A stretch of DNA of 64,000 nt, taken from the NCBI GenBank assembly GCA_036268455.1, contig DATAUD010000102.1, positions 1 to 64,000 on the forward strand. The letters run 5' to 3'. Origin of the DNA: DATAUD01 sp036268455 (lineage in GTDB: Bacteria; Verrucomicrobiota; Verrucomicrobiia; Limisphaerales; Palsa-1400). Under the pieces are notes generated by a model, which did no database searches, had not been told where the DNA came from, and was given only the letters and a program-made list of their open reading frames with translations. This document shows, piece by piece, positions 25,430 to 34,369 of this stretch (its first letter is position 1; each line of letters opens with the position of its first letter). Made by a program: the position numbers and the translations under genes.

Positions 25430-26251
25430 TTAGGCGCCCTTGTGCAGCCATTGGAACTCACTAAAATACCCTGCCGTTTTTAGATTGCAAAGTGCTTCCC
25501 AGAGCCGAGTCAACGAACGCCTCCTATCGTCTCCGCCGCTCTTTGTGACTCTGCAAAAAAAAGCGTTCAACTCGACGGCCTCCCCATCAAAGATACCTTG
25601 AACCTCAAGGTCTCTCAGGAAGAAACCCTTGCCTTCAAGGTGCGCTTTCATTTCAAGAAAGAGCTTCTGCTCCTTGTATATGGGTTTGAGGTGAGTCTCA
25701 ATCTCAACGCACGTTACGCCGTCCAAGTATTTACCCATCCCTTCCAGCACTTCAAATTCAAATCCCTGCACATCAATGTGCAGGAAGTCCGGCACTATGG
25801 TCACCCCATTCTTTTCGTAAAGAGTGTCAAATCGATGCACCGGTACGTCGATCTTCTTAACAACTTTAAACCACTCTCTTACAGGATAGGCAGATAACAC
25901 CTCCATATCAGGCTCCAAAAAGGAAGAGCACTCTGGAAATTCTGTCACGAACAGCGTCCTGTTACTATTAGAAGCACCCAGCGCAAATGGCAGATAAGTC
26001 ACGCCTCGGTTATGACCCATTAGCATGCTGCACTCCTTTTCGTCAGCCTCGAAACCGGTAGCTGTAACTAAGCCTTTCCGAACCCAAAGTGAATAGCGGG
26101 GTCCGACTCCTCCCGCCGCTCCGACAACGGTTACTTTAGGCGGCCCAAAAAGGCCTCGATGTCGCCTCAACTGGATTTCCATTCGTATTCGCCGCAATGA
26201 CAAACGGCGACGAACTGCCCCTGCAATTTCCAGGGCTTTTTGTGCTGTCAT
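25430..26251 (-). CDS. FkbM family methyltransferase
   Basis: The 273-residue protein has the SAM-binding start VTVVGAAGGVGPRYS, the acidic FEADEKEC, and the FkbM core DFLHIDVQGFEFEVLEGMG. Members O-methylate sugars or other secondary metabolites. The frame is open upstream to a GTG at 26374, but that stretch shows no family pattern, so the ATG at 26251 (MTAQKALEIAG) is preferred. It is preceded by a divergent promoter region shared with the glycosyltransferase at 26549. Confidence 0.75.
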   Translation of the reverse strand: MTAQKALEIAGAVRRRLSLRRIRMEIQLRRHRGLFGPPKVTVVGAAGGVGPRYSLWVRKGLVTATGFEADEKECSMLMGHNRGVTYLPFALGASNSNRTLFVTEFPECSSFLEPDMEVLSAYPVREWFKVVKKIDVPVHRFDTLYEKNGVTIVPDFLHIDVQGFEFEVLEGMGKYLDGVTCVEIETHLKPIYKEQKLFLEMKAHLEGKGFFLRDLEVQGIFDGEAVELNAFFCRVTKSGGDDRRRSLTRLWEALCNLKTAGYFSEFQWLHKGA

Positions 26252-26502
26252 AGGCCAGTGGCTTGAGTCGTCTGTTGCCGGATGAGAAAATAGTTGTAAC
26301 GGCCCTCTGTGTTCGGCGGCCGTGACCCGCACATGGACGTCCAGGTCGAAGACAATTTCGGTCCTGGTGGGCACTTAAACTTGCGGGCTGATTCCGGGGC
26401 GCCCTTTTTTTCAAATGTTCCGAGGAGCATAATTGAAGAAGGGTGGCCCGATAAGGAGGGAGAAGCAAGGAACTTGTGCCCGAAAATTATTTCAAATCAT
26501 GA

Positions 26503-26533
26503 TTGTCCGATTGCCGATCTTTGCTAATATTAT
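26503..26533 (+). promoter_or_regulatory. Promoter-like pair before the glycosyltransferase at 26549
   Basis: TTGTCC (26503-26508) is followed by overlapping AT-rich boxes: TAATAT at 26525-26530 (spacer 16) and TATTAT at 26528-26533 (spacer 19). The start codon is about 15 bases further on. Confidence 0.3.
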
Positions 26534-26548
26534 ATACGAATCGCACAG

Positions 26549-27586
26549 ATGGACGACAGCTTGGTTCCGGACGCAGCAGACATCACGAATAGGCTGCCGA
26601 CAACGACGGCTTCTGTCGTTACATGGAACCATGCCCACTGTGTCGAGGCATGTATTCAGTCGCTTTTGCGGCAAACCTGTCCGCCGAAGGAAATTTTCAT
26701 TTACGACAACGCCTCCGCCGATGGCACGCGCGAGGTTCTGGATAAATTCAAGGATCGGGTCACTCTCGTTTACAGTCCGGAGAACAAGGGGTTTTGCGGA
26801 GGGCATAATTTTGCCATATCGCGAACCCAGAGCGATTTCGTTTTGCTCGTTAATCCGGATGTTGTGTTAAGGGAGGATTACATCGAAAAGGCCACCGAGC
26901 GAATCGCGCAAGACGCGAAAATTGGGACGGTCTGCGGGGTGTTGTTGCAAGATGGCCTTGATCTGAAGAGTTGTTTGATTGATGGCGCGGGGCTGACGGT
27001 GGCAAGGAGCCGGCGGTTTCTTTTGCGTTTTCATGGGGCGCGGGCTTCGGGCGTTGATCTTCGGACTGAGGAGGTGTTTGGCTGCGACGGAGCGTTGCCG
27101 TTTTATCGGCGGGCGATGATTGAAAATATATCTTTTGACGGCCAATTTTTCGACGAAATGTTTTTCGCGCACAAGGAAGATCATGATGTTTCATGGAGAG
27201 GGCGAATATTCGGGTGGAAGACGGTTTTCGATTCGGATTGTGTTGCGATGCATCCGAGGGTTTTTCGGCCGGGTAATCTGGAGGTCCGCAAGCAACTTGC
27301 GCCGGAGTTGAAGTATCACGCGGTAAAGAATGATTTGCTGATGTTGTTGAAAAATGAAACGGCGGCTGATTTTGCCAGGGACTTTTTCCACATCGTTCCC
27401 AGACGCCTGGGAATACTGGTTTATGCGCTGTTGCGAGAGCGGTATTCGCTGAAGGCTTATTGGTTCGTGGTTCGCAATTGGGGGCGGATTAAGAACGCAC
27501 GGAAACGGGTTCAAGGGTTCAGAGTGTCCGCTTGGCAAGGAATTCGAACGCCCTTCCAGGGTTCAAATTATACTATTTCAAATTGA
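26549..27586 (+). CDS. Family 2 glycosyltransferase, rhamnosyltransferase-like
   Basis: The 345-residue protein has TASVVTWNHAHCVEACIQSLL, the motif YDNASADGTREVL, NKGFCGGHNFAI, and the acidic LVNPDVVLREDY, the pattern of WbbL-type rhamnosyltransferases. FFAHKEDHDVSWRGRIFGW carries the catalytic-base segment. Donor identity is inferred from family only. It is transcribed away from the FkbM gene and its 3' end overlaps the converging STELLO-like gene by 9 bases. Confidence 0.82.
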   Translation: MDDSLVPDAADITNRLPTTTASVVTWNHAHCVEACIQSLLRQTCPPKEIFIYDNASADGTREVLDKFKDRVTLVYSPENKGFCGGHNFAISRTQSDFVLLVNPDVVLREDYIEKATERIAQDAKIGTVCGVLLQDGLDLKSCLIDGAGLTVARSRRFLLRFHGARASGVDLRTEEVFGCDGALPFYRRAMIENISFDGQFFDEMFFAHKEDHDVSWRGRIFGWKTVFDSDCVAMHPRVFRPGNLEVRKQLAPELKYHAVKNDLLMLLKNETAADFARDFFHIVPRRLGILVYALLRERYSLKAYWFVVRNWGRIKNARKRVQGFRVSAWQGIRTPFQGSNYTISN

Positions 27587-28723
27587 CCGCGCCATGGATT
27601 TTAGATCGGCCAGCCATGCTTTGACGAGCCGGAGTTCGTTCCGTGGGAAAATATTTTCGGCAACGAGAGATTCGTAGCAGCACATTAGATTTTCTGAAAC
27701 CGATGCCTTGCCGGGTTTGAGTTTCAATTGGCCGAGAATATTGCAAATCCTGGCGTTGGACAGGTAGCCGGGAACTTCGTCCTGGAAGTCTCGGAGGAGA
27801 TTATGCTGGTTTCGTTCCTGCACAACTTCTGGAGAATGGAATGTGACGACGCCCCCAAGTTCCCATACGCACCGTTGCGCAATGAAGCTGCGCCAGATGT
27901 CCGTCATTCGGAATGTGCAATAACTGGGAAGATAAAGCAGGGGATACGCCTCGGGCCACCACCAAGTGGTCTGGCTGTTGAAAGGGCACCAAACGCCGCG
28001 GGCCAGCGCCAGACTCGGTTTCGAGGCAAATCGGATGTCCGTGGATTGCACCAGGCGCCAAATGGCGTCCACATCCGGGTTGCCGTCCGCCAGGCCTTGT
28101 TGAATCGGACTGAATACCGCGGCTGGCGTGGACTGTTTTGGAAATCGGGATTCCCGGGACGACATTATTTCCTCCAATGGAAAGCCGCGAGGCCACAAGA
28201 CAGACCGGCTGAAATAGGCATAGACATTGCGCCAGCCAGCCTGCCTGACTGTCGCCGCTCGCACGGTGGCGGATCGGGGTTTCCATTTTCCGTTGGGGGC
28301 GTTGTCGTCGTCTGTTTCGTAAAGGCACGATGCTTTGCGGGAAATGGCGATGAGATAGCCGACATTTTTGCGCACGTAATGGTTCACGGGCAGCAGCTTT
28401 GGCAGGCGCAACGGCAACGCGATTTGCTGCTCCAGGGTCAATAATTCCGCCTTTGACAGAGCATAGGTGTGCGGGCCTTTTTTGTCGGCGACGATCAACA
28501 GTTGGCCGCCACAACTGTCAAGGGCGCGTCCGAGTTGGCGCATCGCTGCCGTGGGAGGCTGAATTGTGGTAACGACTGAATAAAGGGAGCTTTGTTTCAA
28601 GGGGATTTTCGTTTCTGTAATTGTCGATTCCTCATTGGCCAGTGGTTGCAATGCCGAGTTTTGGGCGTGAGCGTTTTTGAGAGTCCAATTTTTGTTTGGC
28701 TTGGGCGGTCGTGCAAGGCTCAA
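27578..28723 (-). CDS. STELLO/DUF288-like putative glycosyltransferase
   Basis: The 381-residue protein has SVVTTIQPPTAAMRQLGRAL, LIVADKKGP, the acidic cluster CLYETDDDNAP and WRSFIAQRCVWELGG, the pattern of the DUF288 family, which in plants includes the Golgi STELLO proteins. The DDD cluster may act as a metal site. There is no ATG before the domain; a TTG at 28723 is chosen because AGGAAA lies 6 bases upstream. No signal peptide is obvious. Bacterial members are poorly studied. An acceptor or donor cannot be named. Confidence 0.68.
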   Translation of the reverse strand: MSLARPPKPNKNWTLKNAHAQNSALQPLANEESTITETKIPLKQSSLYSVVTTIQPPTAAMRQLGRALDSCGGQLLIVADKKGPHTYALSKAELLTLEQQIALPLRLPKLLPVNHYVRKNVGYLIAISRKASCLYETDDDNAPNGKWKPRSATVRAATVRQAGWRNVYAYFSRSVLWPRGFPLEEIMSSRESRFPKQSTPAAVFSPIQQGLADGNPDVDAIWRLVQSTDIRFASKPSLALARGVWCPFNSQTTWWWPEAYPLLYLPSYCTFRMTDIWRSFIAQRCVWELGGVVTFHSPEVVQERNQHNLLRDFQDEVPGYLSNARICNILGQLKLKPGKASVSENLMCCYESLVAENIFPRNELRLVKAWLADLKSMARSI

Positions 28724-28796
28724 TTGTTTTCCTGTTGAGAGAACCGGATTATTATCGGAAGGTCAACGGTTTTTGGGCCACCAGGAGCCGGAAGCT

Positions 28797-28824
28797 GGCA
28801 ATTGATCGCGATCAGTAAATTGCC
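28797..28824. promoter_or_regulatory. Operator-like inverted repeat with 12-base perfect palindrome
   Basis: TGATCGCGATCA (28803-28814) is a perfect palindrome. It is flanked by GGCAAT (28797-28802) and ATTGCC (28819-28824), which also pair, with four extra bases on the right. The element lies in the 143-base gap between two divergent glycan genes, about 43 bases before the ATG at 28867, so a dimeric regulator could control both. Confidence 0.4.
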
Positions 28825-28866
28825 TTTTAAAGCCGCTCTGTAGTTTGATAACGTGAATGGAAATAA

Positions 28867-29658
28867 ATGCAGGATCTTACGGTCACCGGTTTGACGCCCA
28901 TCCGTGTAAACGTTTTAGGAGTCGGTGTCAGCGCCATCAATATGGACGAGGCGTTGATGAGAATCGCCGCCGCCTTGGCTAATAGGGAAAAGGGCTATGT
29001 TTGTGTTACCGGAGTGCATGGTGTTTCCGAGGCGCAGCGAGATTCTGGTTTTCGCGCCATTCTTAATCGCGCGTTTCTCAACACGCCTGACGGAATGCCG
29101 TTGGTATGGGTCGGTCGATGGCAGGGGCGGCGGCAGATGGACCGGGTTTACGGGCCGGATCTGATGCTTGCCGTGTTGGAGCGTTCGGAACGCGCCGGAT
29201 GGCGTCATTTCTTTTATGGCGGGGCTGATGGGACCGTAAAGTTATTAACGGCAAAATTGATGGCGCGGTTTCCCAACTTGCAAATCGTGGGAGCTTACGA
29301 ACCACCCTTTCGTCCGTTAAACGCTGAGGAGCAAGCCGGACTGAAAGAACGGATTTGCGCAGCTCGGCCGGATGTGATGTGGGTGGGGTTGAGCACGCCC
29401 AAACAGGAACGATTTATGGCTGAGTATTTGGAGAAATTGGATGTAACCCTGATGTTTGGAGTGGGAGCGGCTTTTGATTTCCACGCTGGCAGGATCCTGC
29501 AGGCGCCGCGTTGGATGCAAAGGTCGGGGCTGGAATGGTGTTATCGGTTATATCGGGAACCGCGGCGGTTGTGGAAGCGTTACTTCAAAAACAATCCACT
29601 TTTTGTCGCGCGGATTTTTTGCCAGATGTTCGGCTTGAAAAGGTATCCTCTGGCTTAG
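28867..29658 (+). CDS. WecG/TagA/CpsF family glycosyltransferase (GT26)
   Basis: The 263-residue protein has family motifs INMDEALMRIAAAL, FLNTPDGMPLVWVGR (the TPDG motif with the catalytic Asp), YGPDLM, FYGGADGTVKLL, and VGLSTPKQERFM. Relatives add N-acetylmannosamine(uronate) or glucose as the second sugar of a lipid-linked precursor. The C-terminus ends with basic amphipathic residues for membrane association. It is followed 7 bases later by the GT-C membrane protein gene. Sugar specificity is unknown. Confidence 0.88.
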   Translation: MQDLTVTGLTPIRVNVLGVGVSAINMDEALMRIAAALANREKGYVCVTGVHGVSEAQRDSGFRAILNRAFLNTPDGMPLVWVGRWQGRRQMDRVYGPDLMLAVLERSERAGWRHFFYGGADGTVKLLTAKLMARFPNLQIVGAYEPPFRPLNAEEQAGLKERICAARPDVMWVGLSTPKQERFMAEYLEKLDVTLMFGVGAAFDFHAGRILQAPRWMQRSGLEWCYRLYREPRRLWKRYFKNNPLFVARIFCQMFGLKRYPLA

Positions 29659-29665
29659 GGTCGAG

Positions 29666-31549
29666 ATGGCTGGTTTGCTTCAATTATGGATTACCGCTTC
29701 GGCGGCTTGCGTGGCGGCGGGATGGATTCTCTCGGCGTTGCACGCTCTGAATCTGTTGGGTTATCTCATTTTCATTTGCCTTGGAGGATTAGGAGTTTGG
29801 CGTTGGTGGAGTCGGAGGGTGTTGAGAAGTCCGTTGGACTGGCGGACACGGAAACGGCGGTACGTTCGTCGATTTAAATGCGCGTTGCCGTTGATTTTTG
29901 CGGTGACGGCGCTCCTTGCGGCGTTGGGCGGAGCGCTCTACGCGCCAAACAATTACGACGCGCTAACCTATCGTGTTCCGCGAATGTTGCACTGGTGGAG
30001 CGCATCGGGATGGCATTGGATAACGACCTCCAACCCCCGCATGAACAATCGGTCGGCGGATTTTGAATGGCTGACAATGCCGCTCTTGGTTTTCACCCAC
30101 AGTGACCGCCTTTTTTTTCTTTTAAACATTGCGGGATATTTGTTTCTGCCGGGTTTGATCTTTGCGGTCTTCACACGTGTTGGCGTGTCGGCGCGGGTGG
30201 CTTGGAATTGGATGTGGTTGCTGCCAATGGGGTATTGCTACGTTATGCAGGCGGGGAGCATTGGCAACGATACAATCGCGGTTGTATATGTGCTGGCGTC
30301 ACTTTATTTTTCCCTTCAAGCCTATAGTACGGGAAGGGATAAGGACCTCTGGATGGCGATCCTCGCGGCGGCATTGGCGACCGGCATCAAGGGCACAAAC
30401 CTTCCTTTGCTCTTGCCGCTGGCGGCGGGAATCCTGTTTGCAATGCGGCGTGTTCGGCTTCGGATCTCTGGAACGGCGGCAGTGATTATCGTTGCTTTGC
30501 TTATTTCCTTTTTAACCGCGGGCATACTTAATTTTTATTATAGCGGCGATTGGAATGATCGTTCTGAGGACCGGGACCTCGATCAGATGGAATTGCGAAA
30601 TCCGATCGCCGGAATTATCGGAAACAGCATTGAGTTATCCCTGCAGATGGTGGCGCCGCCGCTCCTGCCGGGCGCGCATCGATTGAGCGCCGGAATTACG
30701 CGCCTTGTGCCGGGCCATTTGTCCGCGATGTTGAAGCGCGATTTTCCGAGCTTTGACTTGGGGCTTGGCGAGTTGCCTCAAGAGGAATCAAGCGGTTTGG
30801 GACTCGGCATAGGGTGCGCCGTTTTGGCAGCACTACTGTTTTTGCCTTTCCGCCCCAAAATGCCAGATCGGCGGTGTTGGAAGGGATGCATTCTCGGCGG
30901 ATTGGCATGGGTCAGTTTGGTATTTTTTATGATGAAATTAGGGGCTTTCTGTCCTGGTCGGCTGATATCGGCCTTTTACCCCCTGTTGCTCGTTCCGGCG
31001 GTGATTTTTCCGGCCAATCGCGAATTGATCAGCCGCCGGTGGTGGAAGGCCCTGGCAGTGCTGGCCGGACTGTATGCCATAATTGCTTTGATATTAACGC
31101 CGTCGCGTCCGCTTTGGCCGGCAAACGAGTGTTTGAGGCGGCTCTGCGAAAAGTTTCCGGGAAACGCTCAACTCGCGCGAGCCAGGGAGGTTTACGAGGT
31201 TTATAGCCACAGAAGCAACAGCCTGGGGCCGTTGGCGGCTCACATACCACCATCTGTGTCGATTGTCGGGCTTATTGAAGGCGAAGACGATACAGAATTG
31301 GCGTTGTGGTATCCGTTTGGACGACGGAGGGTGCATCATCTCATGGGGATGGAGCAATCCAAACGTCCAAACCTCGAATGGGCGGTAGTCAAGAACGATT
31401 TGTTGGGTGAAACGGCGAAATCATTTGGCGACTGGCTGCGTACAACTGGAGGGGCTGTCGTGGCTACTGAAACGATTACATCCAAAGTCAGCGTAGGTCC
31501 CGAGAAATGGAGTGTTGTGCGATTCAAACCGGCCTCAGATTTGCATTGA
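29666..31549 (+). CDS. Membrane glycosyltransferase, GT-C/ArnT-like
   Basis: The 627-residue protein has about eleven membrane segments and a C-terminal soluble part of about 130 residues. The first periplasmic loop contains NNYDALTYRVPRMLHWW, an acidic site in the place of the GT-C catalytic Asp, and GSIGNDTIAV later resembles the second conserved loop. Such enzymes use polyprenyl-phosphate sugars on the periplasmic side. Related proteins are common in exosortase-containing polysaccharide loci. The assignment to a GT39/ArnT-like fold is by pattern only. Confidence 0.7.
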   Translation: MAGLLQLWITASAACVAAGWILSALHALNLLGYLIFICLGGLGVWRWWSRRVLRSPLDWRTRKRRYVRRFKCALPLIFAVTALLAALGGALYAPNNYDALTYRVPRMLHWWSASGWHWITTSNPRMNNRSADFEWLTMPLLVFTHSDRLFFLLNIAGYLFLPGLIFAVFTRVGVSARVAWNWMWLLPMGYCYVMQAGSIGNDTIAVVYVLASLYFSLQAYSTGRDKDLWMAILAAALATGIKGTNLPLLLPLAAGILFAMRRVRLRISGTAAVIIVALLISFLTAGILNFYYSGDWNDRSEDRDLDQMELRNPIAGIIGNSIELSLQMVAPPLLPGAHRLSAGITRLVPGHLSAMLKRDFPSFDLGLGELPQEESSGLGLGIGCAVLAALLFLPFRPKMPDRRCWKGCILGGLAWVSLVFFMMKLGAFCPGRLISAFYPLLLVPAVIFPANRELISRRWWKALAVLAGLYAIIALILTPSRPLWPANECLRRLCEKFPGNAQLARAREVYEVYSHRSNSLGPLAAHIPPSVSIVGLIEGEDDTELALWYPFGRRRVHHLMGMEQSKRPNLEWAVVKNDLLGETAKSFGDWLRTTGGAVVATETITSKVSVGPEKWSVVRFKPASDLH

Positions 31550-31585
31550 TTCGCCCGATATTTTCGCTAGGGTGCGGGCTTCATT

Positions 31586-32572
31586 ATGAGTTCCAATAAA
31601 ATTGTTGTTTGTGGCGGCGGCGGATTTATCGGCGGACACCTGCTCGCCGACTTGTGCCGGCAAGGCGTTAAAGACCTTCGCGCCATCGATATTAAACCGC
31701 TTTCCGAATGGTACCAGGTTTTCCCGGACGTTGAGAACATGGAACTGGATTTAAAGGGACTCGACGCTTGCAACCAAGCGGCGAAGGATGCGCATTCTGT
31801 CTATAATCTTGCCGCGGACATGGGAGGAATGGGATTTATTGAAAACAATCGCGCTCTTTGCATGCTTTCCGTTTTGATCAACACGCATTTGTTGATGGCA
31901 GCCAAGGAAGCCGGGGTGGAACAGTTCTTTTACGCTTCTTCCGCATGTGTCTATAATGCTGACAAGCAACGTGATCCGCATGTGACAGCACTCAAGGAGT
32001 CGGACGCCTATCCGGCGATGCCTGAAGACGGCTACGGTTGGGAGAAGCTTTTCAGCGAACGGATGTGCCGGCATTTCCGTGAGGATTTTGGACTGCAAAC
32101 ACGGGTCGCGCGCTATCACAATGTCTATGGTCCGCACGGTACCTGGGATGGCGGGCGCGAGAAAGCCCCGGCGGCAATTTGCCGCAAAGTGATCGAGGCC
32201 AAACTATCTGGAAAACACGAGATCGAGATTTGGGGTGACGGCAATCAAACCCGCAGTTTCATGTATATCGACGATTGCTTGCGGGGAACCAAGACGATCC
32301 TTGCCAGCGAAATCCTTGAACCGATCAATCTTGGCAGCAGCGAATTGGTATCGATCAATCAATTGGTTGATATTGTTGAAGACATAGGCGCGATAAAGCT
32401 GAAGCGAAGTTACAATTTAAAGGCGCCCAAAGGCGTCAACGGGCGAAACTCCGACAATACGCTGATCCAAAAATATCTGGGATGGGAGCCGTGCATCCGG
32501 TTGCGTGATGGTTTGGAGAGGACGTATCGTTGGATTTACGACGAAATGGCCGGTAAGAAGAAGAAGATTTAA
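31586..32572 (+). CDS. gme: GDP-mannose 3,5-epimerase
   Basis: Converts GDP-D-mannose to GDP-L-galactose (and GDP-L-gulose). The 328-residue extended SDR protein has GGGGFIGGHLL and the family-specific NLAADMGGMGFIENN. Catalytic residues are Cys121 (ASSACVYN), Tyr150 and Lys154 (YGWEK), and Lys193 (GREKAPAA). The spacings 121-150-154-193 equal those of the plant enzyme (145-174-178-217), which makes the reaction assignment firm. It supplies an unusual L-sugar donor to the locus. A weak promoter-like region lies in the 36-base gap before it. Confidence 0.9.
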   Translation: MSSNKIVVCGGGGFIGGHLLADLCRQGVKDLRAIDIKPLSEWYQVFPDVENMELDLKGLDACNQAAKDAHSVYNLAADMGGMGFIENNRALCMLSVLINTHLLMAAKEAGVEQFFYASSACVYNADKQRDPHVTALKESDAYPAMPEDGYGWEKLFSERMCRHFREDFGLQTRVARYHNVYGPHGTWDGGREKAPAAICRKVIEAKLSGKHEIEIWGDGNQTRSFMYIDDCLRGTKTILASEILEPINLGSSELVSINQLVDIVEDIGAIKLKRSYNLKAPKGVNGRNSDNTLIQKYLGWEPCIRLRDGLERTYRWIYDEMAGKKKKI

Positions 32573-32598
32573 CGCTGGATTCCTGGGCGGGTAGCCGT

Positions 32599-32604
32599 TA
32601 TAGT
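32599..32604 (+). promoter_or_regulatory. -10 box before the exosortase gene
   Basis: TATAGT lies 10 bases before the GTG start at 32615, giving a predicted leader of only a few bases. The -35 region (CTGGAT, 18 bases upstream) is poor. Confidence 0.3.
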
Positions 32605-32614
32605 TCGTGCCCTA

Positions 32615-33580
32615 GTGAATGCCGTCGAACAATCGGTTCCAGTGTCGCGGGCCGTTGATCCCGAACTCTCCTTTTCGGAGGAATTTCGGTCGTATTGGCA
32701 CAGGGTGTCTGACAAGGGTTTATTCCTGGGATTGTTGGGGGCGTGGTGCCTGCTCTTTCATGTTTTTGGCACCAGTTCATTCAATTTCTCTACCACCACG
32801 TCGTCTTTGTTCCAGTGGATGTATAACGCGTGGAACGCGCCCATGCTCGATTCATCCCAAGGGAATTTGATCCCATTTGTCGTGGTGATTCTCTTGTGGG
32901 TAAAACGGCGTGAATTAGCGGATTCCATTACCGGTTGGTGGTGGCCCGGATTGGCGCCGGTGGGGCTGGCTTTGGTCTTGCACATCGTTGGCTTTTTGGC
33001 GCAACAACCGCGGCTGTCGATGGTGGGCTTGTTCTTCGGAATCTATAGCCTGACCGGGCTGGTTTGGGGTTGGAAAACCATGAAGGCGGGTTTTTTCCCC
33101 TTTATGTTGTTCGCCTTTTGCATGCCCTTCGGAACATTCGTGGAGAACGTTACGCTGCCGTTGCGATTGTTTGCCACGAAATCAACGTATTTGATCTGCA
33201 ACGGAGCTTTAGGAATCCCGGTGTGGCAGCACGGCACCGAGCTGTATGATAAAACCGGAACCATCAATTTTGACGTCGCTCCGGCCTGCAGTGGCATCCG
33301 CAGTTTTGTGGCGCTGCTCGCGGTGACGACGGTTTTTTCCATGCTGGCTTTTCAACGAATTTGGAAGCGGGGGCTGATAATCGCTCTGACGGTTCCGCTG
33401 GTGGTAACCTTCAACATCATTCGCCTGGTGGCGATAATCCTGGCGACGCAGTCGATCAACAAACAAGCCGGACTATTCGTTCATGAATGGTTTGGGTTTT
33501 TCACCTACATGATGGCCATCGCGTGTTTGATGGCAGTCGCTCATTGGATGAGAGATAAACCATTGACCGCGACCGCATGA
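32615..33580 (+). CDS. Exosortase
   Basis: Transpeptidase-like membrane enzyme that cuts and anchors proteins bearing a PEP-CTERM-type tail. The 321-residue protein has about eight membrane segments and the catalytic triad Cys225 (APACSGIRSF), Arg270 (NIIRLVAI) and His290 (FVHEWFGFFTY). The start is a GTG. It overlaps the EpsI gene by 4 bases (ATGA). Genes around it make the surface glycan, the usual setting for exosortases. No protein whose C-terminus lies in this window has the matching tail, so its substrates are elsewhere. The exact exosortase subtype cannot be assigned. Confidence 0.9.
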   Translation: MNAVEQSVPVSRAVDPELSFSEEFRSYWHRVSDKGLFLGLLGAWCLLFHVFGTSSFNFSTTTSSLFQWMYNAWNAPMLDSSQGNLIPFVVVILLWVKRRELADSITGWWWPGLAPVGLALVLHIVGFLAQQPRLSMVGLFFGIYSLTGLVWGWKTMKAGFFPFMLFAFCMPFGTFVENVTLPLRLFATKSTYLICNGALGIPVWQHGTELYDKTGTINFDVAPACSGIRSFVALLAVTTVFSMLAFQRIWKRGLIIALTVPLVVTFNIIRLVAIILATQSINKQAGLFVHEWFGFFTYMMAIACLMAVAHWMRDKPLTATA

Positions 33581-34344
33581 AGCACAGCAAGTGGATTCTT
33601 TCTGGCGTGGCGTTGGGGATGATCGTGGCGACAATGGCGTATTTGGCGCGCGTTCGCGGCACGCAACGGCTGGGAGATCCCGGGGTGGAGGTGGGACGGG
33701 TGCCGCTTTACGGCGTCAATGGCACGGTCGTGGCGGATCACAGCGTGCTGTTGCCAAAAACAGTAATGGGCGTCGAGTCCAGACCTGAAGCGGTAACCGA
33801 CGTTGAATTGAACGGTTTGCCCAAGGACACCACTTTTGGAAGGCGGCGATATTTGGTGGACCAGGATTTCGCCCCGGTCATTGGCGTGGTGTTGATGGGA
33901 CTCGACCGCACAAGCATCCATCAGCCGCAATTTTGTCTGGTCGGGCAGGGTTGGACCATCGATCAGACTGAAAATGTGCCTTTGCGCATCGATCGGCCGG
34001 CGCCGTACGACTTGCCTGCGGTCAAATTGACAACGTCCATGCGAGTGCGCGGCGCTCATGAGCAAGCCACGATTGTCCGCGGAATTTACGTATATTGGTT
34101 TGTCTCGGGGAACAGAATCACGGCGGACCAGGGAACACGACTGTGGTCGATCGCCAAAACAATGATCGAGAAACGGGAATTGGAGCGGTGGGCTTACATT
34201 AGTTATTTTGTCACTTGCCTTCCGGGGCAGGAAGATGCCACCTTTGCCCGTCTTGAGAAATTTATCCAATCGTCGGTGCCGGACTTTCAATTAGTCACGG
34301 GACAACCGGCCGGGCGGCTTTCGCCGGTCGCCGCGCGCGAATGA
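33577..34344 (+). CDS. Exosortase-associated EpsI-type protein
   Basis: The 255-residue protein has one N-terminal membrane anchor (ILSGVALGMIVATMAYLA) and an external domain with SIHQPQFCLVGQGWTI, the HxPxxC segment of the EpsI family (DUF3485). Such proteins occur as partners or fusions of exosortases. Its role is not established; it may help couple protein sorting to glycan export. It overlaps the exosortase gene by 4 bases. Confidence 0.85.
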   Translation: MKHSKWILSGVALGMIVATMAYLARVRGTQRLGDPGVEVGRVPLYGVNGTVVADHSVLLPKTVMGVESRPEAVTDVELNGLPKDTTFGRRRYLVDQDFAPVIGVVLMGLDRTSIHQPQFCLVGQGWTIDQTENVPLRIDRPAPYDLPAVKLTTSMRVRGAHEQATIVRGIYVYWFVSGNRITADQGTRLWSIAKTMIEKRELERWAYISYFVTCLPGQEDATFARLEKFIQSSVPDFQLVTGQPAGRLSPVAARE

Positions 34345-34369
34345 GTCAAATCGCCTCCGGATAATTCGT

